Shown here in pieces: positions 48,230 through 59,711 of a stretch of DNA of 64,000 nt. Every line of letters begins with the position of its first letter. Within the stretch, counting starts at the first letter, position 1. The notes under the pieces were generated by a model. That model worked only from the letters and a program-made list of their open reading frames with translations, was not told the DNA's origin and ran no database searches. The stretch covers positions 1-64,000 of the forward strand of contig JALMLS010000017.1 in NCBI GenBank assembly GCA_038496445.1. The letters are read 5' to 3'. The position numbers and the translations under genes are program-made. Source of the stretch: Trichosphaerium sp. ATCC 40318. Lineage: Eukaryota > Discosea > Flabellinia > Trichosidae.

Positions 48230-48450
48230 TTAAAGTGCACACCACACACCACGATTAATCTCACTGTTTGCATGAAGCATCATTCCAATCTCACCATTAA
48301 AAACAATGTGATTTCTTTAGTTATCACTGAAAAAAAAAACTCAAGCAACTGACTTGTACCTCCTCACTGCACATGGTACATATCTCTTCTCTCCGTAATA
48401 TAAATTAAAGGTACAATACTATTTAGCTTATAGGTTTTTCAAACAAGAGG
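48230..48450 (-). pseudogene. Possible terminal exons or gene remnant with a degenerate duplicated segment
   Basis: Two minus-strand segments join by phase: FNLYYGEKRYVPCAVRR and NHIVFNGEIGMMLHANSEIN followed by RGVWCAL and TAA (48230-48232). A related but frame-shifted copy of the second segment lies at about 48,465-48,520 (EMDLPLDANSDTI, then a stop). The two copies share ATGCAAACAG and TAATCG in the same order. This looks like a decayed or decaying repeat-containing gene. No start codon and no family recognised. Confidence 0.35.
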
Positions 48451-48726
48451 CGAGTGCTACACTTCGATTAAATGGTATCGCTGTTTGCATCAAGAGGCAA
48501 ATCCATCTCTTGTTTTTAATCATCAAAACTCTTCACAACATGTGCCTCCGTATCTGTTGTAAGCAATAAAAAGACAAGTACCTATTTACGATATGATTGA
48601 TGCGTCCAATAAAATACATTGTGACAAACATCACGAATAAACGACGCAAGTTACATCTAAGCTTTTGGTCATACAATCGCGCTGAAAAAAGGTTTCAGAG
48701 AAAAAACGACAGAATTTCGCCACACA

Positions 48727-49696
48727 ATGGGAGACGACGCGTGGGAGGATGTGTTGAAACAAATAAACGCGGCCACGACCAGCTATATACCCGCAGAGCG
48801 GGAAGATGTATTTAGAAACGAAAAACGTTGGGCTTTCACAGTACGCGATGTACTTTCACCAGAAGAATGTAATGCGATCGTGAAACTCACAGAAAGTTTG
48901 GGTACTGGTTTTTATGCATCTGGTGACTAAATTAGCTTAAAGGCTACACAGAGAACATTAAAGGCCAAGAACGGTATCGCACTAACTATTCATACCGCGC
49001 AGAGCTCCCTGGACTTGCGAAAGCAATGTTCAATCGTTTAAAAGGTCCAACAAAAAGCAACACGACTTCCTTCAAAAACTTAATGTTTACAAGGTTCTGT
49101 ACCATCAAAACTAGAATTAAAAGATCCTTGCCCTGGAGTTTGGGAGTTATCAGGTTGTACAACTCATGTAAACTTTTCTCGATACCATCCTGGACAATTT
49201 ATAAATGCTCATCTTGACAGCTTCTACAAAACGGATAATGACAACCGTACCTTCTTTTCAATCTTGGTTTACTTGTCCAACAACCCGGAAAGTGGTGCAA
49301 CATCATTTATTGGAGAAGATGATAAAGTAGTATCACGTGTTAGACCATCTGAAGGTACCAAAAGGAAAAAAACACTAAAAAATTTACTGATTTTTTTTCC
49401 TCTTAGGACTTTCTCTCATCTTTGATCATCAACTTAAACATGCCGGCGAGAGTTTGGATAAGGGTGTGAAGTATTTAATGTTCTTGAATGCAACATATAC
49501 ACGTGTCATACGTCCAGAAACAGAAGATTTTAAGAAACAATGTGCAGCGGAAGATTTGGTCGATCAAGCAGGAGCATGTGAAGCTGTGGGCGATTTTAAA
49601 CAAGCAATACAACTCTATAAGAGAGCTTGGAAGAAATGGCCTGCTTTAGAAGGAAAGGACTACTACAGTACGCCGTTACACATAATGCATGTATAA
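48727..49696 (+). CDS. 2OG-Fe(II) oxygenase (prolyl-4-hydroxylase-like) with helical C-terminus
   Basis: MGDDAWEDVLKQINAATTSY opens the frame (ATG 48727). WAFTVRDVLSPEECNAIVKL and GYTENIKGQERYRTNYSY are typical of the P4H/Tpa1-like double-stranded beta helix. The iron-binding HxD is in RYHPGQFINAHLDSFYKT. FFSILVYLSNNPESGATSFI follows, then the distal His with the 2-oxoglutarate-binding basic residue (LIFDHQLKHAGESLDKGVKY). After the core, VDQAGACEAVGDFKQAIQLY and KRAWKKWPALEG form a TPR-like helical hairpin. Exons between 48,930 and 49,200 are short and the splice sites there approximate. The likely substrate is a protein side chain; nothing in the neighbourhood points to one. Confidence 0.78.
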
Positions 49697-49934
49697 ATAA
49701 AGCACAAACGTGTTACCTTTTTTTTGGCTTCTCCAACTTGGAGCTACACAATCTGGTGCCGTAAATTGAAAATTTAATAGACTAGATCTAGTAATCATCG
49801 ATATTCTCAGTTTTTTTTAATCTCAGAATAAGAAGATTCGCTACTACTTCACACAAGTCATTGTTTTCAATGAACAGTTTTTATCGTTAAGTACAAAGCC
49901 CAATCAACAATTTAAATACCAAATTAGTTGTACA

Positions 49935-51039
49935 ATGCTCATGTTTGGACCAAAACAGTTTAACGTTAAAAGTTTGGCACTAGATAATGCTAAAGTGCTT
50001 ATTGTTGGCATGGGTGGAGGATGCGATGTAATGGGTGCTTGGGCGATGGCTGAGCACTTGCAACCTATTTTCCCAACAGCTACGATATACTACGCAAATA
50101 CCAAGCGGTACGCGCTTACGCCACCCACTAAGAATACTAAATCGCTGAAATATCAACAGAAGAGTGAAAGAAAACGATTTAACTCAAGTATCGCCCCATA
50201 TCTACAAAATACCAACTATGGTAGTTCCCATACAAGTACAACGCCCATTCCATCACTTTGACGCCTTATCGTGTTTGTAGGTAGGTAAAGTAACTTACGG
50301 CACAACAGCAGTATCGAGGTCGGTGCCAAGAGGGCCAGATGATAGGTATGAGCGTTTACTTCAACGTATTAAGAGAAATGTAACGTTTTGTGTAAAGTCC
50401 ATGGATCTTAGTTCTACCAAAAGCAAATGAAGTCGAGCGTCTACACCAGATAAACAAGGAACTTTGTAGTCACAAATTTGACGTTATTATTGGCGTAGAC
50501 AACGGTGGTGATTCGTTGACAGGTGGAATGGATGCTGATAAACGTGATGAGGAAATGATGGCTGTATTGCGAAATGTAGGAGCTAAATTTTATCATTTTG
50601 TATTTGGACCAGGTACACAACATAATCACATGTGTTTTTTACTTTTTGTCTTACTTTTGTTTCACAAACCACTTAGGGTGTGATGGCGAATCATCTCAGC
50701 AAGATATGATTGATAGCGTACAAGCACTAGAGAAGAGAGGAAACTACTTAGGACAGTTCTCCTTGGAGCCACTTACGGATAACTTCCGAAGTGTGACAAG
50801 CAACCTACAAAAGAGAACACCTAACATTATCCTACAAGGGTTCGACGGAGGATTACCAACAGTAGAAAAAGATGGTACGCAACCTTGGCTCTTTTTTTTT
50901 TATCGAAAACGTCTTTAACGTACCGTTTGTTATTCAAGGAGTTGAACTAATGAGAATACCGAGAATGTCAGATCCCGAAATACCAAGAGAGTGGCTAAAA
51001 ATATCACTTGTGTTTGATTACGATAAATCAAAGCTGTAA
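49935..51039 (+). CDS. DUF1152-family protein
   Basis: Starts MLMFGPKQFNVKSLALDNAK. The glycine-rich loop KVLIVGMGGGCDVMGAWAMA, TIYYANTKR, KVTYGTTAVSRSVPRGPDD, HKFDVIIGVDNGGDSLTGGM, DADKRDEEMMAVLRNVG, FVFGPGCDGESSQQDM, YLGQFSLEPLTDNF and NIILQGFDGG make up a DUF1152-type fold, a family of mostly bacterial and archaeal proteins with a nucleotide-binding-like loop and no settled activity. At least four introns split it, so it is an established nuclear gene. Stop TAA 51037-51039. Confidence 0.72.
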
Positions 51040-51345
51040 ATTCTCCATGAACGTTTTCTTAGATTTTCTGTGAAGATGAAAAGTCAACAACAAAATAAGT
51101 TGTATCAATACACTGCCCTTGATGTTACCAACTCTTCTTCAGATTGTTCTCTGAGATTGATGATGTGCTGATCTAGTGGCCTCATGGCAGCCCACTGATG
51201 CCAACTATCACTTTTTGCCAGTAGGTTTTCTGACAATCCCGATTTAGACATTCATTCGGTTAAACTATTTTCCCGCGTTTATCAAACTTGTACACTTTTC
51301 TTTTTATAACAAACATCGACAGGAGATTCATGGGATATTGATTCT

Positions 51346-53510
51346 TTAAGGTTTATGAACATAAGGTTGAAAATTTACAGCTTTGACGGGTTTTAAGTTT
51401 GAAGCAGCAGGAAACGACATATTAGCGCTTTGTAGCCTTGTTGCGCCCGAAAAATCAGCGAATGGAGGTAGTACCCGAGCCCCTACTGTTGTTGTTGCTC
51501 TTATTGGTATCATAGCCTTTGGCTTGGTGACTGCGGGCACAACACAAGCTGGTGTTGGTGGGTGGAAGTATTGAAGGATATATTTCTGAGTTTCTTGAAG
51601 TGCTTGCACTTGGCGAGTTAAGCGATCCACGTGACCAAGAATCATACCTAATTGATCTAAAAAAGCAAAGGTATCAGCAAACAAGGCGTGCTACATAAAT
51701 ACTTCGTACCTTTTGAGCTAAAGCTATTCTCATTTTCTACTACATCAGCATCCATACTATCAATTGATGAAGTTCCAAATCGCGATTGTTGCTGTTCTGG
51801 TTCTTTGTGATGCCTAAATGAGTAGTGTGTCATACCATTTGATAGATTTACAGCCTGTGGTTGTGAGCCTAAGGGTTGAATTTAGTGGTTTCTAATGAAA
51901 GAAAAGCGACAGGCGTACGCCTTTTTGTTGGTGTATCTTGTTTTCTCCACCAATATTGTGCTATACTACGTGTATCATCGCTGCTACCACTTTTACTAAA
52001 CGCGGTTCTGTCGAGCTTGTATACTATCTTCCCGTCAAGTTCTTCTTTGACTATACCATAGATTTGTCGGTACTTTGACCAACCTGTTAATAAGACTGTT
52101 AGCTAGATATTCAAACAACCGAGGCATACTTGTTCTGTACAATGTGTCTCTTCTACCGACATAATTCTTGAATTGTTCTAGACCAAACAGTGAGTACAAG
52201 AAGGAGCAACTAAAGATAAAACGTGTACATACCATCATGTAAAGCGAATGTATTTTCTGTTTCCCAATGACCAACTACGCCAGCTTGGAGTTGAGTGTGA
52301 AGCCATACAAGAAACGGTTGACGCTAAAAGAGAAAACAAAATAAACAAGATATACATCACATTGTATACTCACTTTCATTTTTTCGGATTGCATACTTGA
52401 TGGCTTTACTGTTGTTGATACAGTGTTGAGCTATTTTTCTGTGAAAAAGAGTTTCAAAAAATTACGTGTATACGCACGTGAGGAGCTATTACAAAAGCTT
52501 CCGATTTTGTTTTCTTGTAGCACGCAAAAAAGTGTTGTTGATTAAGTGGTGATGTGATACTAGAAAACAAAATAGCGTCAACATGAGGCACGTATAAACT
52601 TTTGTTAGTGCGACGTACAGTATTTCTACAGTGATGCGAAAAGCTACAGAGCAAAGTTCGGCTTTTAAATTACGGCAAGGTATTTCATTGCCAGTGCTAT
52701 CTACAATCTTGAAGTGATCAGGGCTAAAGTCATCCATTTTTCTAACATAAAAAGTGGAAACTTACTTCCAAATCAGTAAATGGGTTGGGTATGAAAAAGG
52801 TAATGTACATTTTGGGGATGCATAGTAGCAACGTGTTCCAAACTCATTAACGTCAGATTTATCATCTAGAGATACCACCTAAGTAGTTTTCATAAGATTT
52901 TATTACGAGTCTCTATCTAGAATACCAAAAAAAGCTACAGAGTAACAGAAAGAAAAACAATTTTTTATGAGAATATCGGGAAAATTATTATACCGTAAGT
53001 ACTGGTGTAGATATAGGTGGGAATAATGTAACATCTGTAAGCTCATTTCGTGGTTTTTTAGCTGTTCTATCAGACTGTACACTTTGTAAAATTGGTTGTA
53101 GTTTACGCTTCTTCCCTTGAGGCGTTTCTTCGAATCTCAGATGAACAGATGCAACACCATTATCTGTGCTATCAATATCATTCGAACTTTCCTTCTTACT
53201 ACCAGGGCTCGATAATATAATATCCAACTTTAGACCTTGTCCTGCAACAAAGCCAGAACAATACTGGCTGGGATGAGTTCGAAATTCGAGCGTTATGATC
53301 ATTTTAGTATCATGGCACCGGAATTCTATGCATTCGAATATTTGGTTATCGGCCGTTTCTTTTAGCAACGGTTCACCCGAAAGAGACCTAAGTTTAAAGT
53401 TTGGCACTAGCTGGGCGTGATGCCCACGAACTAACCCCAATTCAAGCGTTGTAAACTTGCGGTTGTTAGGTGAGTTAGATATTTGCACAACATTCGGTTT
53501 AACCACAACT
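51346..53510 (-). CDS. Unrecognised multi-exon protein
   Basis: At least six exons on the minus strand. The first long one reads VQISNSPNNRKFTTLELGLV, GHHAQLVPNFKLRSLSGEPL, FECIEFRCHDTKMIITLEFR, with a Lys/Arg-rich stretch (PQGKKRKLQPIL) that looks like a nuclear localisation signal. Later exons include MDDFSPDHFKIVDSTGNEIP, VVGHWETENTFALHD, IVKEELDGKIVYKLDRTAFS, and a C-terminal helix DQLGMILGHVDRLTRQVQAL followed by FQPYVHKP. The coil-like end suggests self-association. I do not recognise a family; a nuclear regulatory protein is a guess. No in-frame ATG precedes the first exon nearby, so the 5' end is open. Confidence 0.5.
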
Positions 53511-53660
53511 TGTCTATTTGTTCGCGTAAGAATTGATTTTGTTACGTTTTTTGTTCAAATTCCAAAGCTTAATTAGTGGTTTTGTTTTCCATAATTGCAA
53601 CAAGCTCGCAGTAGGGTTATAGGGTTAATAGCGTACTTTACTACACCAGAGAAGCTTGAC

Positions 53661-54100
53661 ATGAATGCCTCCGGTTCGTCTAGTGATACAGCAGTGGAGA
53701 GAGTACGCAGGTGAGCGCGGTTGGGCTTCGTAGGCTCTTCTTAAGAAATGAACAACAATGGCCGGTAAAAGCGTCATTACTTACCTAAAGGTTGCACATT
53801 ACCTTTATACGTGGCCTCCCACGTCACTTTCATGAGCAGTACGAATTTGTGCTTAAGAAAGGAATATTTAAGTGGTGTGTGTGCTACACGCGCACTTATG
53901 ATATGTCCAAAACTGGTGAACAATTCAACTATCGTAACTTGCGTATGTCATTCGGTTTAGCCTATTTTCTTAACAATCTAGAGAATGACACTTTTGGATT
54001 CTATTTACTTGTTTTGTACATCAGACAAACTACATACATTGGGTATTTAGCGTTGTTCTTCTTTTTTAACTTTTCCCCGCTCCTGAAAGATTGTGAGTAA
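53661..54100 (+). CDS. Small unrecognised protein
   Basis: Exon 1 (ATG 53661, MNASGSSSDTAVERVRR) joins by a GTGAGC-CTAAAG intron to RLHITFIRGLPRHFHEQYEF, VLKKGIFKWCVCYTRTYDMS and KTGEQFNYRNLRMS, then a hydrophobic end. The basic, aromatic middle would fit a small organellar ribosomal or membrane-associated protein, but this is only composition. A further intron near 53,940 is possible. The frame ends 7 bp before the stop of the convergent gene. Confidence 0.4.
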
Positions 54101-54107
54101 AAGTACC

Positions 54108-54724
54108 TTACAATGTCGTAAAACGTACTATGATCTCGCCCATTCGCTTTGCTGCAGCTCGTACAGTCTCCTCATGTTTTACAATGCGATCGTACGCAGC
54201 AGCTTTTTTGTTACCAGCAAACGAATGGCAAACTATCAATGACACCTATCACAATTATAAAGACTGTCAATTTCTTGCAGTTAGAATAACCAACCTGATT
54301 ATCTGTTGGATACGAGCTCATGACAGAGTTCTTTCCTCTCAAATGCATCACACCGACACTATCTTCGCCCAGAGCCTTTGCTGGTCGTTTGTTAGTGCAT
54401 AGAATAATAATTAAATTGTAGATAGTACAAAATTGTAGAGCTGCAGCTTGTAGTTTTATAGCCATGGTGCCGAGCTCCTCGGATACTTTAAACTCATCGT
54501 CTTTCTTCTTTGTGAAGGTGTATGCGCTGTTTCATTGGTAAATTACAGTTGGTTTTATGTTTGTAAAATAGACAGCTGAAAACGTACACAACCTGATGCT
54601 CGTAGTCTACTAAGCCTGCTTTTAATGTTTCTGCACCAAAGCACGCAATCAACTGTTTGAATTGTGCGTCAATCTCTTTTTTTACCTTCTTCCTATGTTT
54701 GCCGGAAGCTTGTAGCTGGCCCAT
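54108..54724 (-). CDS. Small helical protein, family not recognised
   Basis: Exons join in phase as MGQLQASGKHRKKVKKEIDA, FKQLIACFGAETLKAGLVDY, then AYTFTKKKDDEFKVSEELGT, MAIKLQAAALQFSKALGEDS, VGVMHLRGKNSVMSSYPTDN and AAAYDRIVKHEETVRAAAKR. The composition is helical with heptad-like spacing, as in small adaptor or Mediator-like subunits, but no family is clear. ATG 54722-54724; the assembled frame ends in TAA at 54108-54110. It is divergent from the aconitase gene (225 bp). Confidence 0.5.
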
Positions 54725-54949
54725 TATTCCATTCGCTAATTATTGAATCAACTAAAATTGCCCTGCAGCAATACAGCTTGCAATGAACTCACCAGTAACT
54801 GAAAACCAATCAGTTAACGCCCGTCACCTCCTGAACACCAAATAATAAAAACAACAAAGCAGTAAAATAAAAAGGCAACACTTTTGCGAAGTTTTTTCAT
54901 AGCGAAACGACTATTGACTGACACCTTGCTTCGTTTAGACACTAGCATT

Positions 54950-57900
54950 ATGTTGGCAAGAGCAGCTACACTCTCGAGAGTAGCGACATACCGTCGTAGA
55001 GTTAACACTCAAAAGCGCACGTAAGACCACTCCTACAAGCTAGAGAGCTTAATAGTACATAGATACAACACCTCCAAGGTCACTTTGGGAAATGTGCCAT
55101 TCTCACGTCTAGACAAAGAGCATTTCGTTGATGATGTATACTCTAAGATGCAGACCAATATCGACGCTGTTAGAGAGCGCTTAGGAAGGCCTCTTTCACT
55201 TGCTGAAAAAATATTGTACGGCCATCTTGATCAACCAAAGACCCAAGATATAAACCGCGGAGAGTCATTCTTGCTTTTGCGCCCAGATAGAGTTGCCATG
55301 CAAGGTACGCCGTTTTCGTATGTTCATCAGCTTACCGTTACGCCGTAGACGCCACCGCCCAAATGGCAATGCTTCAATTTATATCCTCAGGAAAAAAGAA
55401 GGTCGCTGTACCATCGACTATTCACTGTGATCACTTAATTGAGGTGCGTATTATTCGCTCGCTATTACCCCTGACGCCATAAAGGGCTACAAAGGAGCAA
55501 AGAACGATCTCGCCAAAGCCAAAACAACAAATAAAGAGGTTTATGACTTTTTGAGCACAGCAGGTGCCAAATACGGTGCTGGGTACTGCTTACTTTCGCT
55601 ACAAATAATTATCTAATACGGGCTAATAATTTTTTTTCAAAAGCTTTTGGAAACCAGGATCAGGTATTATCCATCAAATCGTACTAGAAAACTATGCGTT
55701 CCCAGGCGCTTTGATTATTGGGTACACCATGAAATATTTTTTAAATGAGGCCTAAATGATCAATTTAGAACTGACTCTCATACACCAAATGCCGGTGGTC
55801 TCGCTACTTGTGCTGTAGGTGTTGGTGGTGCTGATGCTGTAGATGTCATGGCGGGCTTCGCTTGGGAATTGAAAGCACCTAAAATCATTGGTGTTTACTT
55901 AACTGGAAAGTTGTCTGGATGGACATCTCCAAAAGATATCATCCTTAAAGTTGCTGGTATCCTTACAGGTACGCACTGTTATTATGATCACTGTAATCCT
56001 CATTTGCGCGCATAGTCAAGGGAGGAACAGGCGCAATCGTTGAGTACCACGGACCTGGAGTTGATTCCATCTCTTGCACTGGTATGGCAACTATTTGCAA
56101 CATGGGCGCAGAAATCGGTGCTACCACATCTATTTTCCCATACAACACCAGCATGCAACGTTACTTGAAGGCTACAGAGCGTGATAGCATCGCTGATGCC
56201 GCTGATAAATTTACTGCCATCCATGGGTACTACCTTTCGCTGCGAGGAAAGTTTTTCCTAATTTTTTGAATAGACCAGATAAGGGCTTTAAATACGATCA
56301 ATTGATTGAAATCAACTTGGACGAACTCAAACCACATATCAATGGACCTTTCACACCTGATCGTGCTTTCCCACTTTCAGAATTTAACGAAGCTGTCAAA
56401 GAAAACGGATGGCCAGAAAACATCTCTGCTGGTCTTATCGGCAGGTATGTGCAATACTCTTCAAATGTTTGTTCTCTTTTCTTTTTTTTTTTCTAATGTT
56501 GACTAGTTGCACAAACTCTTCTTATGAAGATATGGCTCGTGTCACTTCTCTTGTAAAACAAGCTAGTGATGCAGGTCTCAAGGCAAAGGTTCCTTACACA
56601 GTAACCCCTGGTTCAGAGCAGGTAAATTTTATTTCAATTAAAAAAAAACCCAGTAATTTTTTGTTCCTTTTCGACTTTACCTTGTCTAACTATTTTCTAA
56701 AGATTCGTGCTACCATGCAACGTGATGGTATGGTTGACATCCTCGAGGGTGTTGGCGCTACTGTACTCGCAAACGCTTGCGGTCCTTGCATTGGGTAAAA
56801 TAGCGTTTTGAACACAACCATCTAACTTTTGTCAAAATAGACAATGGAAGCGTGATGACGTAAAAAAAGGAGAGAAAAACTCTATCGTAACTTCTTACAA
56901 CCGTAATTTTGCCGTACGTCATAGCACGTCTATTTTTAAATTTTTTTGACGCGAGTTTTTGTACAGAAACGTAATGATGGTAATCCTGGTACACATGCTT
57001 TTGTAACTTCCCCAGAAGTTACTACTGCTATGGTATTTAGCGGACAACTTGGTTTCAACCCTGAAACTGACAGCATCAACGGCTTCAAATTCTCAAGGTG
57101 AGAAATTTTATTTTTGACTGGTGTTGTAATTTTACTTACTCTTTATTAGTCCTTTCGGTGATGAATTACCTAAAGCTGGTTTTGACCCTGGTGAGGATAC
57201 ATACCAAGCACCACCAGCTTCTGGTGATGGTGTTGAGATCAAGGTTGATCCAAAATCTGACAGATTACAACTTTTGGAACCATTCAAAGCTTGGGATGGC
57301 GAAGACTTGAAAGAAATGACAATTTTGATCAAGGCTAAGGGCAAGTGCACTACTGATCACATCTCTGCCGCAGGACCATGGCTCAAGTATGTAGCAAACT
57401 ATCTCTGACAAACTGTGTATTTACCGTTTGTTTTCGCCTTTAGATACAGAGGACACTTGGACAACATCTCCAACAACTGTTACATTGGCGCCACTAACGC
57501 AGCTAACGACCAGGTTGGTAAGGTAACGAACGCTGTTACTGGCGAGACTGGTAATGTACCAGATACCGCACGTTTCTACAAAGCACAGTACGTTTTTAAA
57601 CGAGTTTGAGCAAACTATTTTTTTCTACCTCCAGATCCGACTTATTTTTTTACCAGGGGTATTAAATGGTGTATCATTGGTGATTCCAACCTCGGAGAAG
57701 GTTCTTCACGCGAACACGCTGCATTGTACGCACTTTTATTTCTTTTTTTCGAAATTTTCTTTACTTTGAAGACTAATCTTCTAAATAACAGGGAACCACG
57801 TTTCTTGGGCGGTTACGCTGTTATCGTCAAATCTTTTGCTAGAATTCACGAGACAAATCTTAAAAAGCAGGGTATGCTTCCATTGACATTCGCCAACGAG

Positions 57901-58134
57901 AGCGACTACGATAGAATCAATGCTACTGATAAGGTCTCCATCTTGGGATTGGACTCCTTTGCACCTGGTAAACCACTCACTGGTAGAGTACACACTGCAT
58001 CCGGTGAGACATACGACATTGTATTGAATCACAGTTTCAACGACGTAAGACACTCTTCAAAGGCTTTTTTCTGACATTTTTTTTAGAACCAAATTGGTTG
58101 GTTCAAGGCTGGTTCTGCTTTGAACGCATTTTAA
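54950..58134 (+). CDS. ACO2: Mitochondrial aconitase
   Basis: Converts citrate to isocitrate in the TCA cycle in the mitochondrial matrix. [20 protein letters not shown] is an Arg-rich presequence without acids. The core follows in order: [112 protein letters not shown] and [13 protein letters not shown]. The three Cys that hold the 4Fe-4S cluster lie in the last two motifs. The swivel domain has [40 protein letters not shown] and [20 protein letters not shown], ending [10 protein letters not shown]. Length (about 780 residues) is that of eukaryotic mitochondrial aconitase. About 13 introns of 45-75 nt. ATG 54950-54952, stop 58132-58134. Confidence 0.96.
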
Positions 58135-58239
58135 TTATTGGTTTCTATTTCGCAGAGATAATTGTAGAGAAACGATATTCAATAAACAAACAAAACACCT
58201 CTTTTTTCAGCCCACAATTTATTTCTTTTTTTCTGCTAC

Positions 58240-58652
58240 AAAGTAAGTGAGTTTTTTACCATGTATTTACGTCTTTGTCCCCGGGAGATAAACCTTACAC
58301 GATGATCCTCCTCGAGAAGTGTTTGGCTTGCTAATACCCATTCGACATACTCTACAGGGCGTACTTCTTCGGAACGTGCGTCCTATTTTTTGGATGGTTG
58401 GCTTGGCCTACTTTGCCAAGCTTTACGGCCTTATTATAAAAAAAAAACTGCAACAAAGCGAGTCTGAAATCTCTTTGCGATAGCACTTATAATTTGTGGC
58501 TACACGCTTTGATTTATACCTCAGAAGCTTGTCGTTGTAGGTTAGCCTAGTTCTATGAGGTTTTAACCCTTGTACGAGAAGACAATAAAGTTGATAAAAA
58601 GCAAGTTGAATAATGTGCGAGTTTTCGGCAAAGCGCGCGTAAATTGCGCCAT
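58240..58652 (-). CDS. Possible small gene, splicing unresolved
   Basis: An ATG at 58650-58652 opens MAQFTRALPKTRTLFNLLF, and a separate minus-strand segment near 58,250-58,370 reads EEVRPVEYVEWVLASQTLLE then EDHRVRFISRGQRRK, which looks coded. A middle segment (LTYNDKLLRYKSKRVA, YRKEISDSL) may link them. I could not find a splice set that joins all three. If real, the start is only 34 bp from the start of the divergent TXNDC9 gene. The basic, hydrophobic N-terminus would fit a mitochondrial protein. Confidence 0.35.
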
Positions 58653-58686
58653 TTTTTATTCTACTACTCTTTAAACAACGCCCAAC

Positions 58687-59445
58687 ATGAACAAGGAAAA
58701 CATGCAACAAGTTATGAACCAGCAAATCCTAAAGGCTGGCATTGAACTCGAGAAACAACTCGATGCTCAATTAGATACTCTAAATAATCTCACAGCCGAT
58801 GATATGGATGCCCTACGCCAAAAGCGATTGCGCCAAATGAAACTACAATACAAACAAAAACAGGTATTGTTGTACCTTATATCGCGTTCCTGTACTAATC
58901 TATGGCTATAGAGCTGGTTGGCACAAGGCCATGGAGAATATTCTCGAGTTGATGACCAAAGAGCCTTTTTTGATGCTTGTAAAAAGAGCAGACGCGTCTT
59001 ATGTCACTTTAGTCGTAGTTCTACAGAGTATGTCGCTAATTTTTCACGTTTTTGCGCCAAAAAGTTTGTACTTACTCCAAATAGACGCTGTCGTATTGTA
59101 GACAAACACATGGCAATTCTCGCTGAGAAACACATTGAAGCAAGATTTATTTATATTGATGTTGAAAAAGCTCCATTCCTCGTTACAAAGTACGCACAAC
59201 ACTACCACGACTGAAATTAACTTTATTGTAAGACTAAAAGTGTGGATGCTGCCTTCAGTCATTTTCTTTAAAGATGCCATCCTTGAAGACCGTATGGAGG
59301 GTTTTGATAAGGTAACCTCACACCACTTGACATGTTTAACATTTTTTGTTAACCTCTTTGTTAGTTTGGCGGTATTGACGAATTTACCACTGAAGATATG
59401 GAGAATTACTTGGTGGGTTCTGGTGCTTTGATTAATAGAAAGTAA
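58687..59445 (+). CDS. TXNDC9: TXNDC9 (phosducin-like 3 type thioredoxin-fold protein)
   Basis: Five short exons. The N-terminal helix MNKENMQQVMNQQILKAGIE leads to LTADDMDALRQKRLRQMKLQ, then the family hallmark SWLAQGHGEYSRVDDQRAFF, KKSRRVLCHFSRSSTERCRI, VDKHMAILAEKHIEARFIYI, DVEKAPFLVTKL, VLPSVIFFKD-like WMLPSVIFFKDAILEDRMEG and FDKFGGIDEFTTEDMENYLV. There is no CxxC, as usual for this group. TXNDC9/PLP3 proteins bind the CCT chaperonin and modulate folding of actin and tubulin. Introns were placed by phase at 58,863, 59,029, 59,191 and 59,311. ATG 58687; stop 59443-59445. Confidence 0.92.
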
Positions 59446-59711
59446 GGGACGTGGTTGGTTGTCTGAGAAAAGAACAACCAAAAACGCTATAAAAACATAA
59501 AAAAAACCAAAAAGAAATTTATGTGGAACATTAAAACCGTTGCACTCGTGTACTTATAGATACGATAAATAAACTCGCTAAAAAGTAGTGCGTTGTATGG
59601 CACTGCGCGTAAGCGTTAAAATTATTATGCGTTCAATGTAATTTTTCGATTTGTGGCTTTTTAAGACAATTGACTTGTTTTGTGGTTAACTTGGCCCAGT
59701 ATTAGCACCAT

